A stretch of DNA of 64,000 bases from Bombus terrestris. Lineage: Eukaryota; Arthropoda; Insecta; Hymenoptera; Apidae. A program made the translations under genes and the position numbers. Shown piece after piece: positions 11,698 to 24,415 of the stretch. How positions within the stretch are numbered: position 1 is the stretch's first letter; every line of letters starts with the position of its first letter. The stretch is taken from the NCBI RefSeq assembly GCF_910591885.1, contig NC_063271.1:18035001-18099000 (forward strand), written 5' to 3'. Under the pieces are notes generated by a model. It worked only from the letters and a program-made list of their open reading frames with translations, was not told the DNA's origin and searched no databases.

Positions 11698-13663
11698 CTA
11701 TTGCTGATCTTTCCATTTCATTAAAACATCGGCTGCTTTTTTCAAATTTTCATCTTTCTATGATAAAAAAGAAATCAATTATAAATACGAAGAAAATAGA
11801 GGCTCGATATTATCTATGCCAAATTTGTTCTTACCTTTATAAAGCAATATCTTACGTTATCTTCCCCTAAGTGTTTATGTTCAGGACTATAAAATACAGA
11901 TGGGGGAATTCCTTGAATTCCAACATTTTTCGTCATCCATTTTGTGAAACGATAATCTTTATTCTCATCTGTTTCTTCTTCTAATCGTACTTTATCTTTT
12001 AAAGCTGACCAATTAGCTACCATAAAGTATCCTCCTTCGGGAATTGTTGGAATCATTCCTACATCGCTAAGAAATTTAGCCATATAATTTCGTTTTGGTA
12101 GCAACTCCTTAGCTAAACTCACAAAATAACAGTCAGGTTGACCAAATCTTTCTAATTCTTGTTCGAATCCAATAGCCACAGCCTCCTACGGAGTTAAAAA
12201 ATATAATTTTAAATAATTCTAATAAGGTACATTACAATAAATATTTATTTAATAATTCTATACATACTTGAGTTGGTGTGTTACACGTATATACATTATT
12301 TTGATGAACAATTTGTAAGTTATATAGTAAATTTTCCGGACCATATGCCCATCCTATTTTCCACCCAGTAACACTGAATGTTTTACCAGCAGATCCAATG
12401 GTAATCGTACGTTCGTACATATCAGGTAATGTTGCTAAAATACATTCATCATTTAAATAAAATAATTAATAGAAATTACATTAGTACTATCAAATACTAT
12501 TACCAATTCTAACATGTTTATATGGCTCATAAACAAGCCATTCGTACACTTCATCTGACACAACAAGGGTGTTCCACTTTTTAGCCAAATTAGCGATAAA
12601 CTGTAATTCATCTAGAGTGAAAATCTTTCCCACAGGATTATGTGGAGTGTTAATGATTATTCCTTTTGTTTTTTCATTAAAAAGATTCTCTAATTCTTGT
12701 CTGTCAAATATCCAATCTGCAGAAGAAAGAGATCCCTTTGTGCTTTTCTTTGGAATACAAAATACATGATATAAATACGTATAAAGAGCTTGCATTTATA
12801 TCAATAGTATACATACTTTGATAGTTTACTTACTGGTTTTAAGGCAATAAACTTTGGAATTCCTCCAGCAGATCTAACCATAGGTACATAACAATCAAAG
12901 AAAGGTTCAATAATTATCCACTCATCACCAGAGTTTGTGTGACCTTGTAACGTAGCATATAATGCTTCATAAGCACCAGAAGTTACAAGAACTTCCTTAT
13001 TTGGATCTAAAGTACGGTTTAAGAGCTTCGAATACAATTTTGCAATAGCATTTACTAAACGTGGGTGACCCTAAAATGATAGAGTATATTGAAAATTCCC
13101 AATCTATAAATAAGATACATAAATGTACATAAAATGTTTAAAATCATTGCAATTAAAAGTGAAAAAATTCAATAACAACATCATGGACATGATGAAATAA
13201 GTAATGACCAACATTTAATAGCTCTGGAATATATTTGTTGTGTGTTTCTTTTTAAAATTGGAAATACTTACAAATCCTCTGGTATATTGATTTAATAGAG
13301 GATTGTCACTTGTAGTCACAGCAGCCAAAGCTTTAGTTAAATTTTCTGGAGCATAAAAATCTGGAAATCCTTGTCCTAAATTTATGGGCTTATATTTTGA
13401 AGCCAACTGAAGATATTCCACCCTAAAATCAAATTAATTAAAAATATGTATTTATAAGTACTTATATATATGTTTATATGTATTACAATTTTCAATACAT
13501 CTCATTATTGAAATGTTATTTACCATACTGACTTATCATTGCCTTTAAAGCGATCAGGGAGATCAAATTTACTCATCATAACAGAATAACTTCGTATATT
13601 TCTTAATGTGGGTAGAGAAAGTAACACTTTAGCAGTTGTAGACAAAGAAATTTTAGTAAACAT
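11698..13663 (-). CDS. KYAT: Kynurenine aminotransferase (KYAT1/KYAT3 type)
   Basis: Seven exons on the minus strand encode 449 residues: 13524-13663, 13272-13422, 12834-13070, 12504-12747, 12268-12434, 11835-12185, 11698-11757. Phases agree and all introns are GT-AG. This is a fold-type I PLP transaminase converting kynurenine to kynurenic acid (also a cysteine-S-conjugate beta-lyase). Visible signatures are NLGQGFPDF near the N-terminus, NTPHNPVGKIF, the DEVYEWLVY segment, and SAGKTFSVTGWKIGW with the PLP-binding lysine at residue 275. RYCFIK near the C-terminus carries the substrate-carboxylate arginine. Length fits the family (about 420-450). The first 28 residues (Lys/Arg, Ser/Thr and Leu, no acidic residue) look like a mitochondrial presequence. 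A second start pair, MM at residues 29-30, would give a cytosolic form. KYAT1 versus KYAT3 orthology cannot be settled by eye. Confidence 0.92.
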
Positions 13664-15346
13664 CTAAAAATAGTCACATACAATGAATGATAAAATAATG
13701 CTATACTTTGTGATAAATTTGTTGCTTTATTACCCTAAAATTTTATATTAAAAAATTAGTAAAAAATATAAAATGATGTATGAAAGAATTGAGAATACTA
13801 TACTTGAAAATTATGATTTTATATCTACATATTTTAAGCACAATTTTTTTCATTTTATTAGTTACATATGATAAAAAAATCTAACAGGTAGTAGTTACAA
13901 TAAATTATTGTTAAAGATAGTTCGTATAATGTTAATACATGAGGGTACCACGGACGTGCATCAAACAGCATAAAAGAAGTGTTATACATTTTTAAACATT
14001 ACTTTTATTATAAATTATTATAAATTATTATTATTATAAATTAAAATATTATTAATCTAAACATAAACATAATCTGATATAATTATATTAAATTCTTACC
14101 AGATGGCATACACTAACGTATAATGGCTTACATTACCAATTTTACCGAGTAGAATTACGTATAATTGGAAAGTTACAAAATATGTACTTGCAATGATAAA
14201 ATGATAACTATGATCACGGCCACTTCTTTATCAAAATAGTATGCTTATGCAACAAGTTGTTTATTAAAAAATAAAATTCCTAGATTTGTATAGTAATTTT
14301 ACTATGTGTTATTGGTAATTTAGTTATTACATTAACTAGTATTATGGTAATATATTTTAATCAGTTGTATGAACGTACAATATTATTATCAAATAAAATT
14401 AGTCCATTAATATGCTACTGAAGAAATGATAATTTAATACAACCTTAACCCTTAAACTTGCATAGGTGGGAATTGTATGTTCGGGTAATTTTGACAGGAT
14501 TAAGAATTTATCGCAAGGTAATAAGTAGAAAACCTTTTTTCTTTCATCTAAAAAAAAAAATTATTTGGCAAAAATTCTATGATAACCTTAATTTAGAACA
14601 TTTAAAGATGTTATATCAATTTTTGGGGATTTTTTAAACAAGTGTTATCTGGTATACAAGTATTACTGAAAATTGCATCGAACATAAAAAAACCCACGTT
14701 TATAGTTTGAGGGTAAAAAAATTTACGGTCCAAAGATTAAAAATGTTGTGTTTTAGATATTTAATATTTTATACAAGAAAGTTATAATCCTCATCTTTAA
14801 ATCTGATACAAATATAAATCAAGATAAAGATATAAATCATAAATCACAAACTATATACTATATATATACTATATACTATATATAGTGTAAGTTTTTACTA
14901 TTGCACATGTATAATATGTACATTCGGTAAACTATGTAAGCAAATAATTGATAATTTCTTTCAAAATAAATCAAGGTAATTTAAAATTTTATTTGAAACC
15001 GTGTTTGAAACACAAACGAGATACGAAGAACATACAGCATTTGAAGTGAAAGGCATTTAAAGCTGCTAAAAGCTATATCTCGTGATAAATTTACCTAACT
15101 ATATTTTTTATATTTACTTAAAGATATTAAGATAGAATTGTAAACAAACTCGGTAGTTTGAAGGTCTAGATTTTTGTGATTTCAATTTATGATATGATTT
15201 TATCTGTAATCATAGTTATGTGCAAGAATAAATAATACTCACTGGAAAATATTTGTATAATATAAGTATAATATAAAATATAATATAAAAATTTTCTGAA
15301 ATATAAGAAATACAATTAGAAAGATATTGGAGAAATATTATTAAGA
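13664..15346. other. Intergenic region, likely divergent promoters
   Basis: This 1.7-kb AT-rich gap separates two genes that point away from each other, the aminotransferase (-) and NSMCE2 (+), so both promoters should lie here. It contains a piggyBac-like MITE remnant (14449-14713) and AT-rich simple sequence near 14840-14885. No additional coding sequence is seen. Confidence 0.6.
14449..14713. mobile_element. piggyBac-like MITE remnant
   Basis: The left end reads CCCTTAAACTTGCATAGG directly after a TTAA (14445-14448). The right end, read inward on the other strand from 14713, is CCCTCAAACTATAAACGTGG. The two form imperfect terminal inverted repeats of about 21 bp, both starting CCCT and ending in a GTGGG motif. 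TTAA followed by CCC is the hallmark of the piggyBac superfamily. The right-flank target is decayed (TAAA in place of TTAA). No transposase ORF fits in 265 bp, so this is a non-autonomous, old copy. Confidence 0.6.
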
Positions 15347-16446
15347 ATGACGCAATCTCAACAAATAATTGAAGAATTATATGATGCTTACACAAAAACC
15401 GCTGCTAATATCATTGTTTATTATGGTAAGTGTATAAGGTTAAGTAATCCAATTCATAACACATATTTATAATCGCCCATTACCTCAAACATTAAAAAAA
15501 TATTAAATAGTTATAAATTGTAATGGTTACAAAAGATTTGGAATATCTTGTCATTATTCTTGATTGATCAAATTATTGTAATAATATATGATATAAAAGA
15601 ATTTAGTCTTTTCATCATTTTATACTTAAAAAAGGTAAATTTAATACTCTATAACCATATTTAATTTGGTTATATTTTTATATTTACAGAAGGTAATGAA
15701 ATGGACGAGAAGTTAAAAGAACTAAAATGTATAGTAAACAACAATAGTGTTCAAGATAAAAAGTTAAGGTTATTCAAGGAAAGGAAGAATCAATTATTAA
15801 ATTTAAATAATGATGATGATAATGATGACTATCATACGGAGCAGAGTAATAATGAAAACCGCTTGAATGTAATTACAAAATATAAATAATTATAAAATAT
15901 ATTTAATGATATTAAGAAAGTAATATATTTTTTACATTTTAGGAATATAGACTAATTCTCTCTGAGACTGATAATAACACATCGAAAGATGATAAACTTA
16001 TAGAATTTAATAAACATGTAGAAGCACTGTTAGGTACATTTAAATTTATATATATAATAAATACTTTATATCAATGACAACATGTTGAATTACAGATGGA
16101 GTAGCACAAAAAGAAAATGATACAGATGCAGAAATACAGTTAAAAGGGGGCTATGTTAATGTAATTGACCCAATCTCTAAGAAGAGAATTGTGGATCCTG
16201 TGAAGAATACTATATGTGGTCATACTTATGATCAAGAAAGTATTATGCAGTTATTGAAAATTAATAAGAAGACAAGGTAAATATTCTACTAATAAAATTC
16301 ATTTTTGTCACACATAAATAGTTTTAACTATGCATTGCATTTACAGATGTCCCGTTATAGGTTGCAAAAGTACAGAATTTGTACAACTTTCGCAACTTCG
16401 TCCAGACATTGTAACGAAAACATATCTAGAGAAGCATCCAGAATAA
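15347..16446 (+). CDS. NSMCE2: E3 SUMO ligase NSE2/MMS21
   Basis: Five exons encode 209 residues: 15347-15425, 15690-15868, 15943-16033, 16096-16276, 16347-16446. This is the SUMO ligase subunit of the SMC5/6 complex in DNA repair and chromosome maintenance. The C-terminal SP-RING is diagnostic: VVDP-like segment IVDPVKNTICGHTYD, then TRCPVIGC. Zinc ligands are C157, H159, C178 and C183, the reduced C-x-H...C-x4-C pattern of Mms21. The N-terminal half is charged and helical, as expected for the SMC5-binding coiled coil, with a short acidic run (NDDDNDD) near residue 70. Length is near that of animal NSMCE2 (about 200-250). The first ATG after in-frame stops was taken as the start. The TSR gene begins 558 bp downstream on the same strand. 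Confidence 0.93.
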
Positions 16447-16551
16447 GGTTTTGTGATAAATGTATTACAAACTAAATATTTAAATGATACAATATTTTGC
16501 AACATGATAAATATGATCTAAGATTTAATGTTTACACATCATTAAAACAAA

Positions 16552-16557
16552 AATAAA
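16552..16557 (+). terminator. Poly(A) signal of NSMCE2
   Basis: AATAAA lies about 105 bp after the stop codon, in an AT-rich 3'-UTR. Confidence 0.5.
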
Positions 16558-17004
16558 AACTGCACATGATGTTTCATGTATCTGAATACAATACGTGATT
16601 TAATGTGGCATATTTCGCATTGCAAACATATTTTTGTGATTAAAAACTCTGTAAGAATATTGGCTCAGGGCCAAAACATTGTTATGAGAACTTATTTTAG
16701 GTAACAAATAGCAATTTAAAAATGTATCTTTTAGAGTGGTATAGATATAGCGTATTTTTTATCAAATAAATTGAATGTATAATTTATGTTTATTAAAATT
16801 ATTATGAAAAGAAAAATATTTTTATATAAAAGATTATAAAATAAATTTCTCATAAAATTTCTATGTCTTTCATATTTTTAGAGAACAATGTATAGTATAC
16901 ATAGTGCCAATAAATTATTGAAAACGAAACAACTTCAAGTAATTACATATTTGTTTGTCCCGCAACTTTTATCATTATCGATCTATGATGTTAACGTTTA
17001 GGCT

Positions 17005-20000
17005 ATGTTTATACTTACGTTCTTATCAACAGTATTAATTCTTTCTCGTGGGAAAGCTCGTCGTATCGTTGATGGTCTCAATGTGGACAGCAATAGTTGG
17101 GATCCATTTTTATTAATAGGCAAAGATTTAAACGAATCGCCGAATTACGATATAACACGTTGGGTACGGCAATTACATCTGCAACAATGTGCTTTCGTAG
17201 AAATCGGAGAAGGATTTTGTGCTGTAAGCAAAAAATATTTCATACAAAATACTTTCTTTCTTGTAAACAATTTCAATACAAAATGTACTTTTGCATAATA
17301 GAAACAAAGAAAAGGAACTATTTTTATAACTGTGCAATAGTTTCGAACTTTGAAGAAAATATTTTAACAAAGCTTAAACTTTCATGCAATACAGTTCTAT
17401 TTAATATTTAGTTGTTCGTCGAATTACGTAGCATACCTTCCGAATCAAAAGTTCTCGATAGTTCTGGGGTCGGTGAATTTTTCCTCGGGATTTGCCCTTG
17501 TTTGACTCTTCACACTTGGGATTTGTGCTCACCTGAACTGGCAAGACAGAGGAAAGCGGACTGCTCTTTTAACGAAGCTACTCCATATTCAAACACAAGT
17601 GCAAGAGTTCACAGGCGATTATGCGATATCACTTTGCTCGTCGAAAATATTTCAAGCTGTAACTGTTCCATTTCTCTAGCCGGCCAAGAATTGTATAAGA
17701 CCAAAGGTTACAATATTCTTTTACTAATGAAAAAATTGCAAACAAAAATTTTGTGAGAAAATGTATAACGCAATACATAAAATAAAAATTGTCCAAGATT
17801 TAAATATTTATTATAAGAGTAATGTTTAGGATTTGCAACGTGTTTTTTGAATCCTCTACCAGAAAGTTTGTGTTCACCACGTGGGGTTTGTGGCATTGCA
17901 CAATGCACCGCGACCACAATCGAAGGAATACACACCCCTCAATGTGCCTCGAACTGTCATCAGAGACAACCAGTACTGTTATTTTATTTTAAGTAATGTA
18001 AAAACTATTACACTAATAATAGTAAATTACAGTAATAATTGAATGTTTGAAATACTTAAAAAAAAAAAAAAAGGTTAAGAATACAATATCTTTTTCTTTT
18101 TTTCTATTGGCTATAATTTAATTATAGTTTCCTAAATTTGAAACTTTAAGTTCTGCGAAGAAATTGGGCCTTCAACTTCCATTCCATCGGAAATTAACTC
18201 CTTATGGACGGGATGGTCCTCTCCAAAATGTAATAATACTTGTGGTAAAGGATTTATGGTAGCCACTGCATCATGTCAAGATCAGACAACGTAAATAAAA
18301 ATTGAAGTTAACACATGTATAATAAATGACAATTACAAATAAGTTTAAATAACGTATTAATCTCTCCCATTAAATCTGATAACATATCACACAACGTGTA
18401 GTAGATACTCATATTCATATAGAAAGTACTCTAAATTTTTGTAAATTGAAGTTTATCATTTCTGCCAATACACGATGGTGTATATCGTTATATTTCTTAG
18501 AGGAAAACCAGCCATAGACTGCATCGGTCCAGGATCGTTTTGGTGAGCCAACGCTTTTTTGAGGAAGTTCTCTTGAATTTCTCGATCATGATGAACGGTG
18601 TGAACTTTTCTAGCTGTCCAGATAGCTTCGTTAAATGTTACTGCGAGGTAAACATCGTCAATGGAATTATGAGAGCGGCCAGGTTCACAGAACCTTGCAT
18701 TTCTACCGAAGGGTGTATCTTAAGCAACACTGGAACATTCACTTTCGAAGGAGAACTCGATCCTGGTAATAACATCAACTTCGACGAATCTTATGAGAAT
18801 GATGCTCGTGAAAGATTCGAAGGTACTAATATTATAGTATATGTAGTACCAATAATACTAAAATTGAAAATTACCGATTATAAACTAATAAATGGTTAAT
18901 ATTTACTAACAAATAATAAATTTTATGCCTTCAATAGCTTTAATATGATGTACATACATATATTATGTTCTTCCAATATAACATCTCTATTTTCTATAAA
19001 TTTATTTAAGGACATTTATCTTTATATAGATTAATTTTTAATATTTATTAAGATTCATGTATCACAATTTTATTTTCATTTTACTAATTTTGTTTGTTTT
19101 ACAACGATCTACCATAAATTACCGGTATATCTCGGTATTTCATTTTCTAGACACGTTGTGTCCCTCGGAATCAGCGCGTGCGATACAGCGTAATCTCTTA
19201 TATGCCTATGCTGCTGATCATGAGGATGAGTACGTGTTACGCGAAAATAGACTGGCAAATAAAAACTTTAAACGCAACCGTGGAAATCGTTCCGTTCTGA
19301 GAAGTCGATTAGGCGATGATGCCGACTATGCCAACCAAGACGAAGACGACGATGACAATGACAGCGACAACGACGACGATGACGAAGAAGGGATCGATAA
19401 CAAGAGTGGTGTCGACGATGAAAAGGACGACGAGAATGACGAAGACGAGGAGGACGAGGAGAACAGAGACGAGATGGTGAACGAGTCGGAGGCAGCGCGT
19501 TATTACGATTACGGTTAGTACTTGAGCATAAATCTTTTCCTGGGTTTTTGTAGATTGGGCTCAAAGGCTCCGCGAAGGGTCGCCGGAGACCCAGAAAGCA
19601 TATTCGAGAGGCAAGGTTCGATTCTGCGGCGATTGCGTTCGAGGGTAAGCAAGAGGTCAACGAACCCGAGAGGAAGGGTTTTATGAAGATCAGATCCGTT
19701 ACGGAGGACTGTGAGGATGAATCCACGGAACCACTGCAATATTATGATTATGGTGAGAAAAAATCGGTCGGAGAAGAATAATATTCAGAAATTCTTACCT
19801 TTGTTGTTATGTGTCTTTTAACTTCTAGAGAAGATGTTGTTAGATTAAGCCATACCAGAAGAAAAATTTTCTATATATATACATAAGATAATTAGTCAGG
19901 ATTTAACCCTTTGTATTACGATAATGTTTGTGATTTGAATTTTCAGCAATTCCAGCATACTTTTATAGTATGGCTTTTTGAAACCACGGAGTTTAGAAAA

Positions 20001-20454
20001 AAAAAGGTTATAAATGTGTTTATAAATTTATTTATATAATAGTCTTTATGAATTTTCTATTTTCTTAGTTCTGAAAACGATATAAGAAAAATTGTTTTCA
20101 TATTATCAATGTCTTTAATATAATACCGCCAACGTTTTTGTACAATTATAAAAGATCATGTCAGTATCTCTTTTATAAAAGAAATATTCTCGTTTTTAAT
20201 AATTTCCTACTATAAAAAATCTTTTATCAATTTACCATTATTCAAATAATTACAAATTTTTATAAGCGTATATATTTGTTGTATGTTTCGATCAAAAATG
20301 CATGAAATCAATAATATTAAGTATTTTTTCCTTGTTTATAATAATTTATTATTTTTTTCTAGAATCCAGGGAAAATACATCATCCGGTTTAAGAATTGGA
20401 CTCGCCTTGGAATTGATAGCATTGCCCATTTTATTCTGGTTTTTTGAATGTTAG
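17005..20454 (+). CDS. Thrombospondin type-1 repeat protein, secreted or membrane-anchored
   Basis: Nine exons, 562 residues in the preferred model: 17005-17223, 17412-17706, 17830-17972, 18151-18290, 18501-18542, 18614-18822, 19151-19513, 19567-19752, 20363-20454. The N-terminus (MFILTFLSTVLILSRGKA) is a signal peptide. Residues 75-219 are Cys-rich and unassigned. A TSP1 repeat follows: W238, W241, C246, C250 with GKG, and C261, from the segment SLWTGWSSPKCNNTCGKG. Exon 7 encodes a basic patch and then a long Asp/Glu tract (about residues 405-465). The last exon encodes a hydrophobic tail (IGLALELIALPILFWFF) fitting a membrane anchor or GPI signal. Exon 8 is phase 1-1 and could be skipped. 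Its better-looking acceptor at 19552-19553 gives a different frame, so the 3' structure is uncertain. TSP1 repeats usually bind matrix or guidance ligands; the function here is not known to me. Confidence 0.75.
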
Positions 20455-20564
20455 CGGGCCAGCAGAATAAAGATAGAAGATGACTATTCTTATTTCGGAG
20501 AGAAGTAATTAATCCAAAGTAGAAGTCGTTCTGCGACAAGGAATATATATAATTAAATGAATTT

Positions 20565-20570
20565 AATAAA
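20565..20570 (+). terminator. Poly(A) signal of TSR gene
   Basis: AATAAA lies about 110 bp after the stop, supporting 20363-20454 as the terminal coding exon. Confidence 0.55.
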
Positions 20571-21244
20571 ACTATAAGTACAAAATTTCAAAGAGTGATG
20601 TATTTATAATCCTTATGTATATGTATTTAGTGTATATACATTTGTACTCCTACCGTAGATCTGATTCCTTTAGCAGATTTGTGAGTTATTATTTTACTGA
20701 TGAGTAATGATGAGATCAAATGATTCGATTTTCTTCTAATTTCAGATAGCGTACGTAAGTATATGACTTTCTTGTATTGTATCTCTTCAAGCAAATCAAA
20801 GAACTAGTTAATTACAATATTTATTCGCTGCAAAGTTCCTACATGTATTTAGTGCTGCGTTTTGATAGCTACTTTCACTATGAATTTAAATTACCCGAGA
20901 AAGTGAATCCTTAACTATCTCACAATGAGTTTTCTCCCAATCTTTCATGTCTGTCGTAAATCTTTAGGTATTTAAGTTTTTTCATTATAATTAGTATTCG
21001 ATACATTTTTACTATATCTGATAAATAAACTGCAAGTGTTTATGCATTTAGGGGAAATTTAAAAGTGTAAAAATGTATAGAATGTAGATACATAATGTGC
21101 AGAAATATCTGCAATAATGTACTCTCTGTAATATTTAGTGGACGGAGCAAATCTCGTTTTCAGTTCCATTTGTTTTGTCCATTTGTTTCATTTGTATTTG
21201 TATTTGTATCCATAAAAATATAAGGTTGCATAAAAATCCGCAAT

Positions 21245-21690
21245 CTATACAGGATGGTACGTAACCGGTAGTTTAATACAATTGGCTACAAGGTGGTCTT
21301 ACATCAAAAAATAAATCAAAAATATGGAAAAAATATGCAAGAGATTAGTATACATGAGAAAATAAGACAAGAATGTAAAATAAAATATTTTCGTTTATGG
21401 CTTCGGCTATTTTTGGGCTTTTCAAGCCCATAAATGTTGAATATGTTTAGTTAAAAACTGGTTTGATACACGCGCATGATACATTTTCAAGTTTATTTTT
21501 GTCGAAAACACATCTTGTGAACAAATTTTACTCTATATTTTTAACTTATTTTCATACGTAGTTTAATTCTTGCCTCCAGATTATTTATTTTTGTTCAGAA
21601 ACGTGAAATTTGAACGGTATATGTACTTCCTCTGTGACGTAGATGTAAAGTAAAAAAGGATTTTGGAAATATGGACCTTAAAGGAGTAAA
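21245..21690. mobile_element. Decayed dispersed repeat with ACAGGATGGTACGTAACCGG end
   Basis: The block opens with a motif close to the CAGGGTGNNNCGTAAC-type termini that I associate with common hymenopteran repeats. It continues with several phrases typical of them (TATGGAAAAAATATG, TTTTCGTTTATGGCTTCG, ACGCGCATGATACATTTTCA). No ORF survives. The family assignment is from memory and not verified. Confidence 0.35.
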
Positions 21691-22429
21691 AACAGGATAA
21701 AATGTTAACTCCTTATCCAATGAGTTATTAAAATTGGAAATGTAAAAATCGGCAAACAAACTCCTCATTACAAATAAACAAATGCGTTTCCGATCATTTT
21801 TCGAAATTCAACTCTTAAAGGGTGTTCAAACAGAGAATAATAAACATAAATTGTCATTAAAATAAATACTATGCGGGTAAAGTCGCGCACGGGTAGCTAA
21901 TACAGTAATAAGAGAAGAACAGATTGTGTACAGCACAGTGAAAGCACAATTAATTTCTGTATAATGGTTTCTCATCCGTATTTAAATTTCGAGTATGAAA
22001 TCTTTCAGCTTCAGCGAAATGTTCAATCAAGAATGTTATTTGAGGTATTTATAACTTGTGTACACACGCTGAAACTTAGTATTAATTTTGCAGAAATTTA
22101 GAACCAAGGTAAAACTGAAATCAGATTTCAGGAAGTGATAAATGAAAGGATTGTATTTGTTTCGCGTTGAAATATATGTGGGAGATTTTAGTCAGCCTGA
22201 CATACATATTTAGCGAAAACGTTTACTGTTACCTCAGATTTTTACATAATCGTTGCCTTTACCATTTATTGTATGCTATTGATAATTTAACGAAAAATTT
22301 TTTGATAAAATTTAGGGAACTCAACAATGAAACATTTGTGTAAGTGTAAGTATTTCTAGATTCTCTTATCAAAAAGTCATCCATAACTGAAAAAATAATT
22401 AATTGATACAAGTACATCTGTCTCCTTTT

Positions 22430-22560
22430 AATCGAAGAAGGGAGGAATTAGCTGCGAAGGGGCATAAAGAGTCTTTAATTGGATCTGATCAACTTAATTA
22501 GAACAATTCATGCGGTCGTCAACCGTTTGCCGAGCAAATGAAGCATATACATACAACATA
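22430..22560. promoter_or_regulatory. Candidate regulatory block
   Basis: Complex sequence in AT-rich surroundings with GGAATTAG, TCTTTAATTGG and ACTTAATTAG homeodomain-like cores within about 70 bp. Non-coding in all frames. Function is inferred only. Confidence 0.25.
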
Positions 22561-24415
22561 CGTAATAAGAATATTTCACCATTTCTAAATGTCTATTATA
22601 GATAAATCGATTTGTAATGCAAAGTAACAATTGTTCGGGATAATAATCATTTGGATGTGACACAATTTTCAAATAGATTAATAATCAAAGAAAAGATCAT
22701 ATTGGTTCTTCGGAGTCGGACATTGCTTTGAAGAAAAAATTTGTTCGGAGAAGCTCATCATTTCATCAGAACTTGCTGGCAAAGTTAATGATATTAAGAG
22801 TGTTACTTTTAGGAAAAAGAACTCAATCAGTTAGCAATAGAATTACAGAATAATACCACATCACTTGAAAGGCGAAATTTCGAGATGTTATTCTGTTTTT
22901 TTGACGAGCCTTTTCACAATGGTCAAGTTTGAAAAGTAGAAGTTACTAAAATCTAGTATTAGGTAACAATATAATAGTATAGTATCTAGTAGTAATGTAG
23001 GTATTTGAAAATTTGCATAAATAGTTTACAAACTTGCGAGAAAATACATATTTTCTACGAATTATAGTTACATGGATAAAATATTACCTAATCGAGCAAG
23101 TTGTTGTAAACTGTTTTATTTTTGCTTTAACAAAATCTGTATGAATGATAGTATTATTCTACTATTTAGGTATTATTCTATTATTTTATGGTGTTTGCTA
23201 TTATTCTATTAATCAATTCTTGTATGTAGTATTTGATATTCAGGTAACATTTGATGTCTATCTAATCGGGATAAAATGAAACCATTAATTTACTTTCTAC
23301 TGTATCTAAGATTTAATTAGTTATTTAATAATGTTCCTACATTTTAGTATGAAGTCGGAAAAATATCATTAAAATAGAAGTAGAAACGCAACATACCGGG
23401 CTCGCATATCTTACGATATAAAAATATTTATCATACATATCGAAATTATTCCGTAATATTGAAGAAGAGAAAAAAAATTAAATAAGCCTTCTTCAAGGTG
23501 CTTCGATAATTAATTGCTAACCTCTATCTTAATAGCAAGTGCCGTTATTTTCGTTCTCATGCTAGGAATTCATTTGTACATTTCCCACTCTGACTCTGTA
23601 AGACTCTGAGAAGCAGTTGCTGTAAAAATCACTACATTGTGTATTATGTATACGTACGTAACTCGTACTCCATTTTACAATACTAACCTGGTTAATGTTT
23701 GTAGATGAGTATAATTATCTATTTACTATTCAGCGTTATTTCATTGTATATCATATCATCATTCTTTGATAATTTTATGGAATATGTATCTTACGTATTA
23801 TTATGAATTTTTCACTAAATATATATCATACATAATTCATAAAAAATCACTTTATGAAATCATCAGCATCCTCGATTTTAAAAATCCTTAGAATTATTAT
23901 TTTGAATAATTAGAAATAATAGAAATAGGATTTGGAAATTTTTGCTCTTGAATCAAATAGAAAAAGCGAGATAGAAAAACTAAATTATGTAAATAAAAGA
24001 ACACATCTGATGAGTATAATAAAAATATTATACTGATCAAAAGATGAGTGTAGGAAATATCTGAATATGTATGTGACACTTCAGACATGAGCAACTGCGA
24101 TATCATATGAGAGCTGATTTAATGAATGACAGCAACGTGTAATATAAACCTGTTATTCATAAATTGAAAAATTAATGTTAACTAGAAAAACTAGTTTTGT
24201 AAGTATATTTTTCCAAGCACTTCCTAAGTAGGTAATGATGCGCGCGCATCGAACGTAGGCTTTGATCAGTTGTCAATTCTACGCAATTATTAATTCAAAT
24301 ATGACAGACCACAAACTATACGTTTCGGCATAAATTAAAGAAGAACAACGTTCGAAACACTTTTCTTTCCTTCCAAAATAGACGTATTACAGCTATGTTG
24401 TTTACCACCATAAGC

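Larger units (their letters stand above)
20571..24415. other. Non-coding stretch, no gene recognised
   Basis: AT-rich, with no exon seen. It contains a decayed repetitive element (about 21245-21690) and a higher-complexity block at 22430-22560 with AATTAG/TTAATT cores that resembles conserved regulatory DNA. Confidence 0.5.
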
